Assembly (NCBI GenBank): GCA_019192585.1
Contig: JAHCMG010000186.1
Location: 1-33,955, forward strand
Direction of reading: 5' to 3'
Length of the DNA stretch: 33,955 bases
DNA from: Devosiaceae bacterium MH13
GTDB taxonomy: Bacteria > Pseudomonadota > Alphaproteobacteria > Rhizobiales > MH13
In this document: positions 16,192 through 23,587 of the stretch, piece after piece
Layout: the number at the start of each line of letters is the position of its first letter
How positions within the stretch are numbered: position 1 is the first letter of the stretch
Translations under genes and position numbers: made by a program
The notes under the pieces: generated by a model
What the model was told of the DNA's origin: nothing
The model's database searches: none
What the model saw: only the letters and a program-made list of their open reading frames with translations

Positions 16192-16995
16192 ATGGTCCCG
16201 ATGCCGCTGATCTCGCTCCCCCACCGCGCCCTGATTTCGGTCACCGGACCCGATGCGGAGCATCTGCTTGAAGGGCTGGTGACGTCCGCGCTCCCTGCAG
16301 AAGGGGAGGCCACCGGATCGGCGCTTCTGACGCCGCAGGGCAAGATCCTTTTCACCTTTCTTCTTAGCCGCACCGCCAGCCTTGCCGATGGCGGCTTTCT
16401 GCTCGAGTGCGATACCGCCGAGCAAGCGCCGCTGATGCAGCGGCTGACGCTCTACAAGCTGCGCGCCAAGGTCGAGATCGCCCCCTTCGCCGGCGCCGTC
16501 TTGGTCGGCGGTGAGGAGGGTCTCCGCGACCTGCGCCACGACAGTTTGCCGCGCCGGACCCATGCCGAAAGTGGCGGACAGGCGGCCGAGGGCGATAGCG
16601 CATCCTACCAGGCCCAACGCATCGAGGCCGGCGTTCTCGAAGGCCCAGGCGAGGCCATCAGCGCGCAGGATTTTCCGCACGATGTCGGCCTCGATCTCAC
16701 CGGCGCCGTCTCCTTTTCCAAAGGCTGCTTTGTCGGCCAAGAGGTTGTCAGCCGCGTCAAACATCGCGGCACGGCGCGCCGCCGTCCCGTGCGTATCGAG
16801 GGCGCAAACGTGGAGGCAGGCGCTCCGGTCGTCAGCGGCGAACGCGAAATCGGCACGGTTCGGCTTGCCAAAGGCGGCAAAGGCTTGGCCGTGTTGCGCA
16901 TCGATCAGATTGGCGAGGCCGTCAGTGTTGGTGGTGAGCCAGCCACTCTGGCTCTGCCGCCTTACGCCACCTATGCGCTGGGCGCGGAGAGCTAG
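16192..16995 (+). CDS. ygfZ: YgfZ-like folate-binding protein (Fe-S cluster assembly factor)
   Basis: This 267-residue GcvT-fold protein has the signature K-G-C-F-x-G-Q-E near residues 177-184 (SKGCFVGQEVVSRVKHRG). In E. coli YgfZ this Cys motif is essential for its tetrahydrofolate-dependent role in iron-sulfur cluster assembly or repair. The N-terminus (ALISVTGPDAEHLLEGLVT, then TPQGKILFTFLL) matches the family's first domain, and HDVGLDLTGAVSFSKGC matches the region before the Cys motif. Start 16192 or the in-frame ATG at 16201 are both possible. The HD-domain gene begins 5 bp after the stop. NadA, encoded downstream, is itself a 4Fe-4S enzyme, so a supporting role is conceivable, but this is inference. 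Confidence 0.9.
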   Translation: MVPMPLISLPHRALISVTGPDAEHLLEGLVTSALPAEGEATGSALLTPQGKILFTFLLSRTASLADGGFLLECDTAEQAPLMQRLTLYKLRAKVEIAPFAGAVLVGGEEGLRDLRHDSLPRRTHAESGGQAAEGDSASYQAQRIEAGVLEGPGEAISAQDFPHDVGLDLTGAVSFSKGCFVGQEVVSRVKHRGTARRRPVRIEGANVEAGAPVVSGEREIGTVRLAKGGKGLAVLRIDQIGEAVSVGGEPATLALPPYATYALGAES

Positions 16996-17000
16996 CGGCC

Positions 17001-17630
17001 GTGCCGAAACGCGCACCTGCCCCCAAAACGCAGCGCGTTTGGCAACGTATGCTGTCGGGCCGCCGGCTCGACCTGGCCGATCCATCCCCGTTCGACATTG
17101 AGATCGAAGACATTGCCCACGGCCTTGCCCGCGTCGCGCGTTGGAACGGCCAGACCGTCGGCGATCATCCTTTTTCGGTGGCCCAGCACTCGGTGGTGGT
17201 GGCCGACCTTGTCGCGACCCTCCAAAACGGTGACGGGTCAGCCGGCCTTCAGCTCGCGGCCCTGCTGCATGATGGGCCGGAATATGTGATCGGCGACATG
17301 ATCTCGCCCTTCAAGGCGCTGCTCGGCGATGGCTATCGGGCGGTTGAAGCCCGCATCGGGGCGGTGATCCACTTGCGCTATGGCCTGCCAGCCGAGGCGC
17401 CCACGGATTGGCACGAGGCCATCAAAACGGCCGACCGCATCTGCGCCTACCATGAGGCAACGCAGCTTGCCGGCTTCGCGCCGGCGGAAGCGACCCGGTT
17501 TTTCGGGGAGCCGCCGGCGGATCTCTCGGCCCTGGCACTCGATCCCCTGCCGCCGCGCGACGCCGAAGCGCTTTTCCTCGAGCGGCACCACGCGCTCACA
17601 GCTGCCTATGATGACGAGCGTGGCGGCTGA
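17001..17630 (+). CDS. HD-domain hydrolase (YfbR-like nucleotidase type)
   Basis: This 209-residue protein starts with GTG, 5 bp after the ygfZ stop. Metal-binding residues of the HD fold are visible: His63 in HPFSVAQHSVVVADLV, His90-Asp91 in AALLHDGPEYVIGDM, and a distal Asp in EAIKTADRICAYHEATQL. DMISPFK after the HD dyad is typical of YfbR-like enzymes, which remove 5'-phosphate from (deoxy)nucleoside monophosphates, though specificity for this subgroup is not established. It sits in a plus-strand run ygfZ-HD-phosphatase-nadQ. A nucleotide substrate linked to NAD metabolism (for example NMN) would be an attractive but untested idea. Confidence 0.85.
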   Translation: MPKRAPAPKTQRVWQRMLSGRRLDLADPSPFDIEIEDIAHGLARVARWNGQTVGDHPFSVAQHSVVVADLVATLQNGDGSAGLQLAALLHDGPEYVIGDMISPFKALLGDGYRAVEARIGAVIHLRYGLPAEAPTDWHEAIKTADRICAYHEATQLAGFAPAEATRFFGEPPADLSALALDPLPPRDAEALFLERHHALTAAYDDERGG

Positions 17631-17654
17631 CCGCACCCTGTGTTAGTTGCGGCT

Positions 17655-18206
17655 ATGCGCCTGATTGTTTGCTCCCTTTCCGCCATTTCCGCCGTCGCTG
17701 AGGCAACAGGCGCCCGCCACATGCTCAGCGTGCTGTCCGCCGGTACACCGGTGGAGCGACCCGCGAGCATCCCAGCGGACAATCACCTGTTCTTAGAGTT
17801 CAACGACATCACCGCACCCGCCGATGGCCTCGTGCCGCCCGGTGCCGAGCATATCGAGCGCATCTTGGCGTTCGGCCGCGCTTGGGACCGCAAGGCGCCG
17901 CTGATCGTCCATTGTTGGGCGGGGGTGAGCCGCTCCACAGCGGCGGGCTACATCCTATCCCACACGCTGACCCAAGGCTCTGATCCGCACGCGCTGGCCC
18001 GCCTGCTGCGTGCCCGCGCCCCCTGGGCGACGCCCAACAGCCGCATGGTTGCCCTCGCAGACAATGTCCTGGGAGAGCGCGGCGCGATGCGCGATGCCAT
18101 CGCTGCTATTGGCCGGGGCGCGTCCGCCTATGAGGGCAACCCATTCGAACTGCCCGTTGATCCGCCAACCCAAACTGAAGCGGCCCCCGAAACGGGAGGG
18201 CGCTGA
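17655..18206 (+). CDS. Tyrosine-phosphatase-like protein (CX5R)
   Basis: From the ATG at 17655 the protein has 183 residues; a GTG at 17640 would add five. The phosphatase loop HCWAGVSRS (86-94) contains the C-x5-R motif with Cys87 and Arg93, the catalytic nucleophile and phosphate-binding Arg of the cysteine phosphatase superfamily. The N-terminus MRLIVCSLSAIS and the FNDI segment (about 49-52), which may supply the general acid, fit the small alphaproteobacterial PTP-like group. The substrate may be phosphotyrosine or another phosphoester. Its stop overlaps the nadQ ATG (TGATG), so the two are translationally coupled, and it probably belongs to an operon with the HD gene 24 bp upstream. Confidence 0.85.
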   Translation: MRLIVCSLSAISAVAEATGARHMLSVLSAGTPVERPASIPADNHLFLEFNDITAPADGLVPPGAEHIERILAFGRAWDRKAPLIVHCWAGVSRSTAAGYILSHTLTQGSDPHALARLLRARAPWATPNSRMVALADNVLGERGAMRDAIAAIGRGASAYEGNPFELPVDPPTQTEAAPETGGR

Positions 18207-19240
18207 TGTCGCGATCCGCCGATCAGGCGATCGGGCTCGATCTCACCGCCGCCGTTGTCGCACTGGTTGAAGGCCATCCGGCGATCCTGACGGTCGGCGG
18301 CGCCGAACCGCAGGCCGAGCCGGCCCTGCCATCGGGCCCGTTCGCCCCTTTGGAGCACCGGACGCTGGAGCTGGGCCTGCGCGGGTTTGTGGAAGCCCAA
18401 ACCGGCTTCCGGCTTGGCTACATCGAGCAGCTTTACACGTTTGGCGACCGGGGACGGCACGCAACGGGCCTGTCATCGGCGCCGCACGTTCTGTCGATCG
18501 GCTATGTGGGCCTCACACGCGCCGTTGAGGAGGGCGTGCCCGAACGCGACGCCGCGCCACGCACGGCCTGGTCTTGGCAGGGCTGGTACCGCTACTTCCC
18601 GTGGGAAGACTGGCGCAGCGGGCGGCCGCCTGTGTTGGATGAACGCTTGCTGCCTGGCCTGCAGGCCTGGCTCGCGCGGGACGCCCGCGACGAGCCGCCC
18701 GGCCGCGCTCTGTCGCGCCGCGAACGGGTGTCACTGGCCTTTGGCGCGTCGGCGATGGATGCCAGCCTCAATGGCGCCCAGCGCGATGACACGCCCTGGG
18801 ACGAGGAGCGCGTGCTTGAACGCTATGAGCTCCTGTATGAGGCTGGGCTGGTGGTGGAGGCCGTTCGCGACGGCCGCGACGCGGCCGCGACACCAGCCGA
18901 TGGGCTCGGCCGGCCGATGGCGCTCGATCATAGACGTATTCTGGCAACGGCCATCGCGCGGCTGCGCGGCAAGATGAAGTACCGGCCCGTGGTGTTCGAG
19001 GTGATGCCCGCCACCTTCACGCTGACCGATCTGCAATTGGCCGTGGAGGCGATTGCCGGGCGGCGGCTGCACAAGCAAAACTTTCGCCGCCTTGTCGATC
19101 GCGCGGGCCTTGTCGAGCAGACCGGCGCTACCACCCTCGCCACCGGGGGGAGGCCGGCTGCGCTGTACCGGTTCCGCCGTGATGTGGTGGCCGAGCGCCC
19201 CGCCGCCGGGCTGCGACTGGGCCAGCCCGTGGTGCGATAG
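18206..19240 (+). CDS. nadQ: NadQ-like NAD metabolism regulator (degenerate Nudix + winged helix)
   Basis: This 344-residue protein resembles NrtR/NadQ (COG4111-type) regulators. The N-terminal half has a Nudix fold with EQLYTFGDRGRH (74-85), as in NrtR. The Nudix box is broken: about 44-67 reads G-x5-E ... R-G-F-V-E-A-Q-T-G where active enzymes have R-E-x-x-E-E-x-x-G, so hydrolysis is unlikely and ligand sensing more likely. The C-terminal region after about residue 250 is a winged helix-turn-helix with PATFTLTDLQLAVEAIAGRR, HKQNFRRLVDRAGLVEQTG and GGRPAALYRF, the NrtR-family DNA-binding block. GGGAGGG precedes the ATG. NadQ was predicted to control nadABC in alphaproteobacteria, and nadABC lies 3.2 kb downstream. 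Confidence 0.8.
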   Translation: MSRSADQAIGLDLTAAVVALVEGHPAILTVGGAEPQAEPALPSGPFAPLEHRTLELGLRGFVEAQTGFRLGYIEQLYTFGDRGRHATGLSSAPHVLSIGYVGLTRAVEEGVPERDAAPRTAWSWQGWYRYFPWEDWRSGRPPVLDERLLPGLQAWLARDARDEPPGRALSRRERVSLAFGASAMDASLNGAQRDDTPWDEERVLERYELLYEAGLVVEAVRDGRDAAATPADGLGRPMALDHRRILATAIARLRGKMKYRPVVFEVMPATFTLTDLQLAVEAIAGRRLHKQNFRRLVDRAGLVEQTGATTLATGGRPAALYRFRRDVVAERPAAGLRLGQPVVR

Positions 19241-19427
19241 CTGCGCTGATACCGTCTGTCAGCACCAGGGTTAGCGGCCTGTAAACGCGAGCCTTTTGTT
19301 TGCAGCTATCACCTTTACCGCTCGTTGGCTCTGCCTTGCGATTGCCCCATTTCGTGGCCTCCCGCTAACCATTGTGCAGCGGGCCTTTGCTACATCGCAG
19401 CCAACACCGAGCAACAACAACGGTGAG

Positions 19428-19724
19428 ATGATGCAGGGCACTGGGCAACATTCGAACGGCCGTTCTGGCCGCACGGCACGCGCACGTCGGTACGGCTCAA
19501 CGCTGGTGGCCGTCACGCTGCCGGCACTGGCGGCAAGCGGTATCGCGGCGATGGTTTTCGCCGGCGGCGAGGATCGCGGAGCGGAAGCGCTCGATCTGGC
19601 AACGCGTGCCGATCTGATCCGTCAAGCGGCGGGCCTTGAGGTCACCCCAACCGCGATCAGCGCTGCCGAGCCGGTGGGCGCCGCGCTCGCCGAGCGGCTT
19701 CAGCCGGCCCCGACCGACCTGTAA
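19428..19724 (+). CDS. Small single-pass membrane protein, hypothetical
   Basis: From the tandem ATGs at 19428/19431 (GGTGAG just upstream) this is a 98-residue protein. It has a basic N-terminal segment (GRSGRTARARRYGS), one hydrophobic helix (LVAVTLPALAASGIAAMVFAG, residues about 25-45) and a polar C-terminal part outside. The frame extends upstream to a TTG at 19296, but that part looks non-coding. I do not recognise the family. It could be an uncharacterised envelope protein or a spurious frame in GC-rich DNA; it lies in a gap between nadQ and the convergent acuI, 7 bp from the latter's stop. Confidence 0.45.
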   Translation: MMQGTGQHSNGRSGRTARARRYGSTLVAVTLPALAASGIAAMVFAGGEDRGAEALDLATRADLIRQAAGLEVTPTAISAAEPVGAALAERLQPAPTDL

Positions 19725-19731
19725 CTGTCGC

Positions 19732-20742
19732 CTAGTAGGTCGCCACCAGGCGGCCGCGCACCTTGCCCTCGACGATTTGATGGCCCGCATCGAGCAGGTC
19801 ATCAAACCCGATATGCTGGGTCATCGCGTCAAGCGTTTCCATCGGTAGGTCTTTGGCCAGCTGGTCGTAGGCAGCCTTGCGCATCGGGATCGGGCTCATC
19901 ACCGATTCGACGCCAATCAGCTGCACCGCCCGCAATATGAACGGGTGAACGAAGGATGGCAGATCGCCGCCCTGTGCGAGGCCGCACGCGGCAACCGCGC
20001 CGCCATATTTCACCTGGCTGAGAACGTTGGCGAGGGTCTTCGAGCCCACGGCATCCACCGCGCCAGCCCACTTCTCTCGCGACAGCGGCCGCACATCGCC
20101 GCCAAACTCATTGCGGTCGACGATCTCGGCGGCGCCAAGGCCCTTCAAGTAGCTCTCTTCTTCGGGGCGGCCGGTAGACGCGACGACGTGGTAGCCGCGC
20201 TTGGCGAGGATCGCGATGGCGACCGAGCCCACACCGCCCGCAGCGCCCGTCACCAGGATCGGGCCATCGTCCGGTTGGATGCCCGCCTTATCGAGCGCCA
20301 TCACACACAGCATCGCGGTGTAGCCCGCCGTGCCGATGGCCATGGCTTGCGCACCCGTCAGCCCATCGGGCCGCTTGATCAGCCAATCGCCCGACACCCG
20401 CGCGTAGGGGGCGTAGGCGCCCATATGCCCTTCACCAACGCCGAAGCCGTTGAGGATCACCTCATCGCCCTCGGCAAAATCGGCATGGTCTGAGGCCAGC
20501 ACCGTGCCGGCCATATCGACCCCTGGGATCATCGGGAACTTGCGGGCAATGGGGCCCTTGGCGGTGATCGCCAGGCCATCTTTGTAGTTCACCGTGGTGT
20601 GCGTGACCTTCACCGTCACATCGCCATCCATCAGGTCGCCCATGGTGATCTCCTGGACGGTGGCAGGCTTGGCGCGCTTGCCATCATCGGAGGTGATCCA
20701 GATGGCGCGGAAGCTGTCGGATGCGGCGGGCAGAGCGGTCAT
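19732..20742 (-). CDS. acuI: Acryloyl-CoA reductase AcuI/YhdH-type MDR oxidoreductase
   Basis: This 336-residue zinc-independent medium-chain reductase matches the AcuI/YhdH subfamily. It has the N-terminal VTHTTVNYKDGLAITAKGPIARKFPMIPGVDMAGTV block, the Rossmann motif LVTGAAGGVGSVAIAIL, GRPEEESYLKGLGAAEIVDR, and a C-terminal RGRLVATY ending. AcuI proteins reduce acryloyl-CoA to propionyl-CoA with NADPH, in 3-hydroxypropionate assimilation or in acrylate/DMSP detoxification. No zinc-site cysteines are present, as expected. The MFS gene ends 12 bp upstream, so the two form a minus-strand pair, and the carrier may move a related short carboxylate. Confidence 0.88.
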   Translation of the reverse strand: MTALPAASDSFRAIWITSDDGKRAKPATVQEITMGDLMDGDVTVKVTHTTVNYKDGLAITAKGPIARKFPMIPGVDMAGTVLASDHADFAEGDEVILNGFGVGEGHMGAYAPYARVSGDWLIKRPDGLTGAQAMAIGTAGYTAMLCVMALDKAGIQPDDGPILVTGAAGGVGSVAIAILAKRGYHVVASTGRPEEESYLKGLGAAEIVDRNEFGGDVRPLSREKWAGAVDAVGSKTLANVLSQVKYGGAVAACGLAQGGDLPSFVHPFILRAVQLIGVESVMSPIPMRKAAYDQLAKDLPMETLDAMTQHIGFDDLLDAGHQIVEGKVRGRLVATY

Positions 20743-20754
20743 GGTGGCGTCGTC

Positions 20755-21999
20755 CTATTGAGCAGGGGTGGCAAGGGGCGCGTCGGCGCGGGCTTCGCGG
20801 ATCGGCCAGTGGATGATGGCCGCTGCGATACCAAGCGCGATGCTGATGTACCAGACCACATCGTACGAGCCGGTGGTGTCGTAGAGCCGCCCGCCAAGCC
20901 ACACGCCCAGGAACGCGCCGACCTGGTGGTTGAAGAACACGATGCCCATCAAGGTTGCCAGGTACTTGGGCCCAAACATAATGGCCACCAGCGACGAGGT
21001 GGGTGGCACCGTCGACAGCCATAACAGGCCGATGGTGGCTGAGAACACCAGCACCGACAGCGGCGAGATGGGCAGAAGGATGAACAGCCCGATCGCCACA
21101 GCGCGGGCGAGGTAGATCAGCGCCAGGAAGATCGGCTTGGAATATTTGCCCGAGATGACGCCTGCGGCGAGCGATCCGATGACGTTGAACAGCCCGATCA
21201 GCGCCAGCGACCAGGCACCCAATGCCGGATCGAGCCCGAGATCCTCGATATAGGCGGGCATGTGCGCGGCGATGAACTGCACGTGGAAGCCGCACACGAA
21301 GAAGCCCGCGACCAGGAGCACATAGGAGCGGTGGGCAAAGGCCTGCCGCACCGCCTGTGTCAGCGTCTGATCTTCGATGAACGCGGCCGCCGCGTTGCTG
21401 TCCGCCTTACCGCGCAGCGCATAGGCGAGGAGCGGCACCGCCAGCATCATCGCGCCGAGCATCACAAGCGCCTGTTCCCAGCCATAGTCCGCGATCAACG
21501 CCCGGCCCAAGGGCGCGAACAGGAACTGGCCCATGGAACTGGCGGCCGTGCCGATGCCAAACACGAGCGCCTGTTTGGTCGCCGGCACCGTGCGCCCGAA
21601 CGCGGCCAGCACGATCGAGAAGCCAGCCGATGCCGCGAGCCCGATCATGACGCCCGCCGACAGGTGGAGCCATAGCGGGCTCGGCGCCCAGGCCATGAGC
21701 ACCAGCCCGGCGGCGTACAAAAGCCCACCGCCGACGAACACGCGGGCGGTGCCGTATTTGTCGGCGATCGCGCCACAAATCGGCTGGCCGATGCCCCACA
21801 TGATGTTCTGAATGGCCAGCGAGAGCGCGAAGATCTCGCGGCTCCACTCGCGCGCTTCGGTGACCGGCACCAGAAACAGCCCCATCACAGAGCGGGGCCC
21901 GAACGATAGGAGCGCGATCAGGCAGCCAGCCACGATGACCACCCAAAGAGCGGTGCCTCCGGCGCCCGATCGGGCCGGTGTGTCTTGCGTCGACGCCAT
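20755..21999 (-). CDS. MFS transporter, oxalate/formate-antiporter-like
   Basis: This 414-residue protein has about twelve hydrophobic segments in two halves. The loop after TM2, GAIADKYGTARVFVGGGLL, fits the MFS motif A. The first-helix region SFGPRSVMGLFLVPVTEAREWSREIFALSLAIQN is typical of the OFA/monocarboxylate-type group, which moves oxalate, formate, lactate or similar acids. I chose the ATG at 21999 because GGGAGAAA precedes it and the 17 residues before it in the longer frame lack any membrane or family character. It is transcribed with acuI (12 bp), which suggests a C3 carboxylate substrate such as acrylate or 3-hydroxypropionate, as inference. Confidence 0.88.
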   Translation of the reverse strand: MASTQDTPARSGAGGTALWVVIVAGCLIALLSFGPRSVMGLFLVPVTEAREWSREIFALSLAIQNIMWGIGQPICGAIADKYGTARVFVGGGLLYAAGLVLMAWAPSPLWLHLSAGVMIGLAASAGFSIVLAAFGRTVPATKQALVFGIGTAASSMGQFLFAPLGRALIADYGWEQALVMLGAMMLAVPLLAYALRGKADSNAAAAFIEDQTLTQAVRQAFAHRSYVLLVAGFFVCGFHVQFIAAHMPAYIEDLGLDPALGAWSLALIGLFNVIGSLAAGVISGKYSKPIFLALIYLARAVAIGLFILLPISPLSVLVFSATIGLLWLSTVPPTSSLVAIMFGPKYLATLMGIVFFNHQVGAFLGVWLGGRLYDTTGSYDVVWYISIALGIAAAIIHWPIREARADAPLATPAQ

Positions 22000-22147
22000 G
22001 TGTTTTCTCCCGGTTGGCCAGACGCCGCCGAAGCGAAGCGCGGCCGACATTTACGAACCACCATTTGGCCGAAAACCGCCCCAGGTCCATCCTCAAGATG
22101 AGGGGTGGCAAAGCCTCATCGCGGGTCAAATTGCCGGCTCACAAGCC

Positions 22148-22183
22148 AAAAACGGCCAAAACCGGCGAAAAACCGCCAAATTT
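22148..22183. repeat. Four A-tracts phased at exactly 10 bp (probable bent DNA)
   Basis: A-tracts begin at 22148 (AAAAA), 22158 (AAAA), 22168 (AAAAA) and 22178 (AAATTT). Each sits in a roughly repeated decamer, GCCAAAAACG / GCCAAAACCG / GCGAAAAACC / GCCAAATTTA. A-tracts in phase with the helix add their bends, so this segment should be intrinsically curved. It lies about 110-150 bp upstream of the nadA operators and may also influence the divergent MFS gene or bind nucleoid proteins. Confidence 0.75.
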
Positions 22184-22291
22184 ATCCGACTAAAGTTGAA
22201 GATAGGCGCGCTGACCTAGGCCTTTTGAGGCATGCCAGCGCACTGTTTCGGCCGACACGCTTGCGAACTCCGGCCCGAACCCTTACCTATA

Positions 22292-22304
22292 GCTCACTTT
22301 GAGC
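22292..22304. promoter_or_regulatory. Candidate NadQ operator 1 (inverted repeat)
   Basis: GCTCA-CTT-TGAGC is a perfect 5-bp inverted repeat in an AT-rich setting (TATA before, AAAA after). A second, related repeat begins exactly 35 bp further on. It overlaps a possible -35 box of nadA. The assignment to NadQ is inference from the nadQ gene nearby and the nadABC target. Confidence 0.5.
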
Positions 22305-22327
22305 AAAACCGGCTCGCCGTACATATG
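22299..22327 (+). promoter_or_regulatory. Candidate nadA promoter
   Basis: TTGAGC (22299-22304) could be the -35 box and CATATG (22322-22327) or TATGCT (22324-22329) the -10 region, with spacers of 17 or 19 bp. The -35 lies in operator-like repeat 1 and the -10 touches repeat 2, an arrangement that suits repression by promoter occlusion. Confidence 0.4.
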
Positions 22328-22339
22328 CTCAATTGGAGT
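22327..22339. promoter_or_regulatory. Candidate NadQ operator 2 (imperfect inverted repeat)
   Basis: GCTCA-ATT-GGAGT matches repeat 1 (GCTCA-CTT-TGAGC) at 9 of 13 positions in the same register, with ATAT before and ATTA after. The match is to the GCTCA half and the GAG core of the right half. Confidence 0.45.
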
Positions 22340-22407
22340 ATTAGTCCGGAAACGAGCCTCAGGCAGCGCCGAATATGAACGCTGCCGCCCCAGGAGGAGG
22401 GGACCCT

Positions 22408-23577
22408 ATGCAGCTGCCCCAAACCGCGTCTCAGCACGCGTCTCAGAACCAGCCGGCCGCCGACATGAACGGACGCCAGTTCACGCTGGAAAGCCCGCGC
22501 AGCCTGGCCGCCGTTGCGGCGGAAGCTTGGCATAATGAGCCCGCACCCGCACCGAGCCGGACGTTCCAGCCGCTGCCCATGCCCGATTTGACCTACACCG
22601 ACGCTGTCGAGGCCGAGGTCGGCCATCTGTACGCGAACATGGCCCACGCCGTGCCGCGCATCGAGTGGCCGGTGCACGCGCCGTACATTGCCGCGATCAA
22701 CCGGCTCAAGAAGGAACGTGGCGCCGTCATCCTGGCGCACAATTACCAGACCCCGGAGATTTTCCACGGCGTTGCCGACATTGTCGGCGACAGTCTGCAG
22801 CTTGCCAAAGAGGCCACCAAGGTCACCGAGGATGTGATCATCCAGTGCGGCGTGCACTTCATGGCCGAGACCTCGAAGATGCTGAACCCGGAAAAAACGG
22901 TCCTCATCCCCGATATGAAGGCGGGCTGCTCACTGGCCTCCTCCATCACTGGCGCCGATGTGCGGGCGCTGAAGGCCGCCTATCCGGGCGTACCCGTGGT
23001 AGCCTATGTCAACACGTCCGCGGACGTGAAAGCGGAGGTCGATATCTGCTGCACCTCGTCCAACGCGGTGCAGGTTGTCGAAAGCCTCGGCGTGGAGAAG
23101 GTCATCTTCCTGCCGGATCAGTATCTCGCTCGCTGGGTCGCCTCGCAGACCGAGGTCGACATCATCGCCTGGAAGGGCGCGTGCGAAGTCCATGAGCGCT
23201 TCACCGGCGCGGAGCTGCGCGCCTACAAAGAGGCCGACCCGTCGATCAAAGTGATCGCGCACCCTGAGTGCCCGCCCGATGTGATCGCCGAGGCCGACTT
23301 TACCGGCTCGACGGCGCATATCATCGATTGGGTGGTCGAGCAGAAGAGCGGCAAGGTTCTCATGGTGACCGAGTGCTCCATGGCCGACAATGTGGCCGTG
23401 GCCGCGCCCGATGTGGAGTTCGTGCGCCCCTGTAACCTCTGCCCGCACATGAAGCGTATCACCTTGCCCAAAATTCTTGATACGCTGCTGACCATGCAAG
23501 GCGAGGTGCTCATCCCGCCGCAGATGGCGGAGCGCGCCCGCCGCTCGGTTGAAGCGATGGTCAATCTCAAGAACTGA
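22408..23577 (+). CDS. nadA: Quinolinate synthase A
   Basis: NadA condenses iminoaspartate with dihydroxyacetone phosphate to quinolinate using a 4Fe-4S cluster. From ATG 22408 the protein has 389 residues; AGGAGG at 22392-22397 and following G residues favour this start over ATG 22375. The first 80 or so residues are a variable extension. The core begins with [25 protein letters not shown]. Cluster cysteines are Cys174 (DMKAGCSLA), Cys288 (HPECPPDV) and Cys345 in [17 protein letters not shown] (Cys342 is two residues before it). [19 protein letters not shown] matches the substrate loop. nadB follows 10 bp later. Repression by NadQ when NAD is plentiful is likely, given the operator-like repeats upstream. 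Confidence 0.97.
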   Translation: MQLPQTASQHASQNQPAADMNGRQFTLESPRSLAAVAAEAWHNEPAPAPSRTFQPLPMPDLTYTDAVEAEVGHLYANMAHAVPRIEWPVHAPYIAAINRLKKERGAVILAHNYQTPEIFHGVADIVGDSLQLAKEATKVTEDVIIQCGVHFMAETSKMLNPEKTVLIPDMKAGCSLASSITGADVRALKAAYPGVPVVAYVNTSADVKAEVDICCTSSNAVQVVESLGVEKVIFLPDQYLARWVASQTEVDIIAWKGACEVHERFTGAELRAYKEADPSIKVIAHPECPPDVIAEADFTGSTAHIIDWVVEQKSGKVLMVTECSMADNVAVAAPDVEFVRPCNLCPHMKRITLPKILDTLLTMQGEVLIPPQMAERARRSVEAMVNLKN

Positions 23578-23587
23578 GGGCCCCAAC

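Larger units (their letters stand above)
22000..22407. other. Divergent regulatory region between the MFS gene and nadA
   Basis: These 408 bases hold no convincing gene. They are less GC-rich than the neighbours. Starting from the MFS side they hold a near repeat (GGCCGAAAACCGCC at 22068-22081 against GGCGAAAAACCGCC at 22164-22177), an inverted repeat CCTCA-AGA-TGAGG (22091-22103), four phased A-tracts (22148-22183), two related inverted repeats (22292-22304 and 22327-22339), a candidate promoter, and an alternative nadA ATG at 22375 followed by the strong AGGAGG site at 22392-22397 for the preferred ATG at 22408. Confidence 0.8.

Noticed and set aside
23549-23587. Longer nadB start inside nadA
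   Set aside because: The ATG at 23588 has a ribosome site and directly precedes the FAD domain in normal register.
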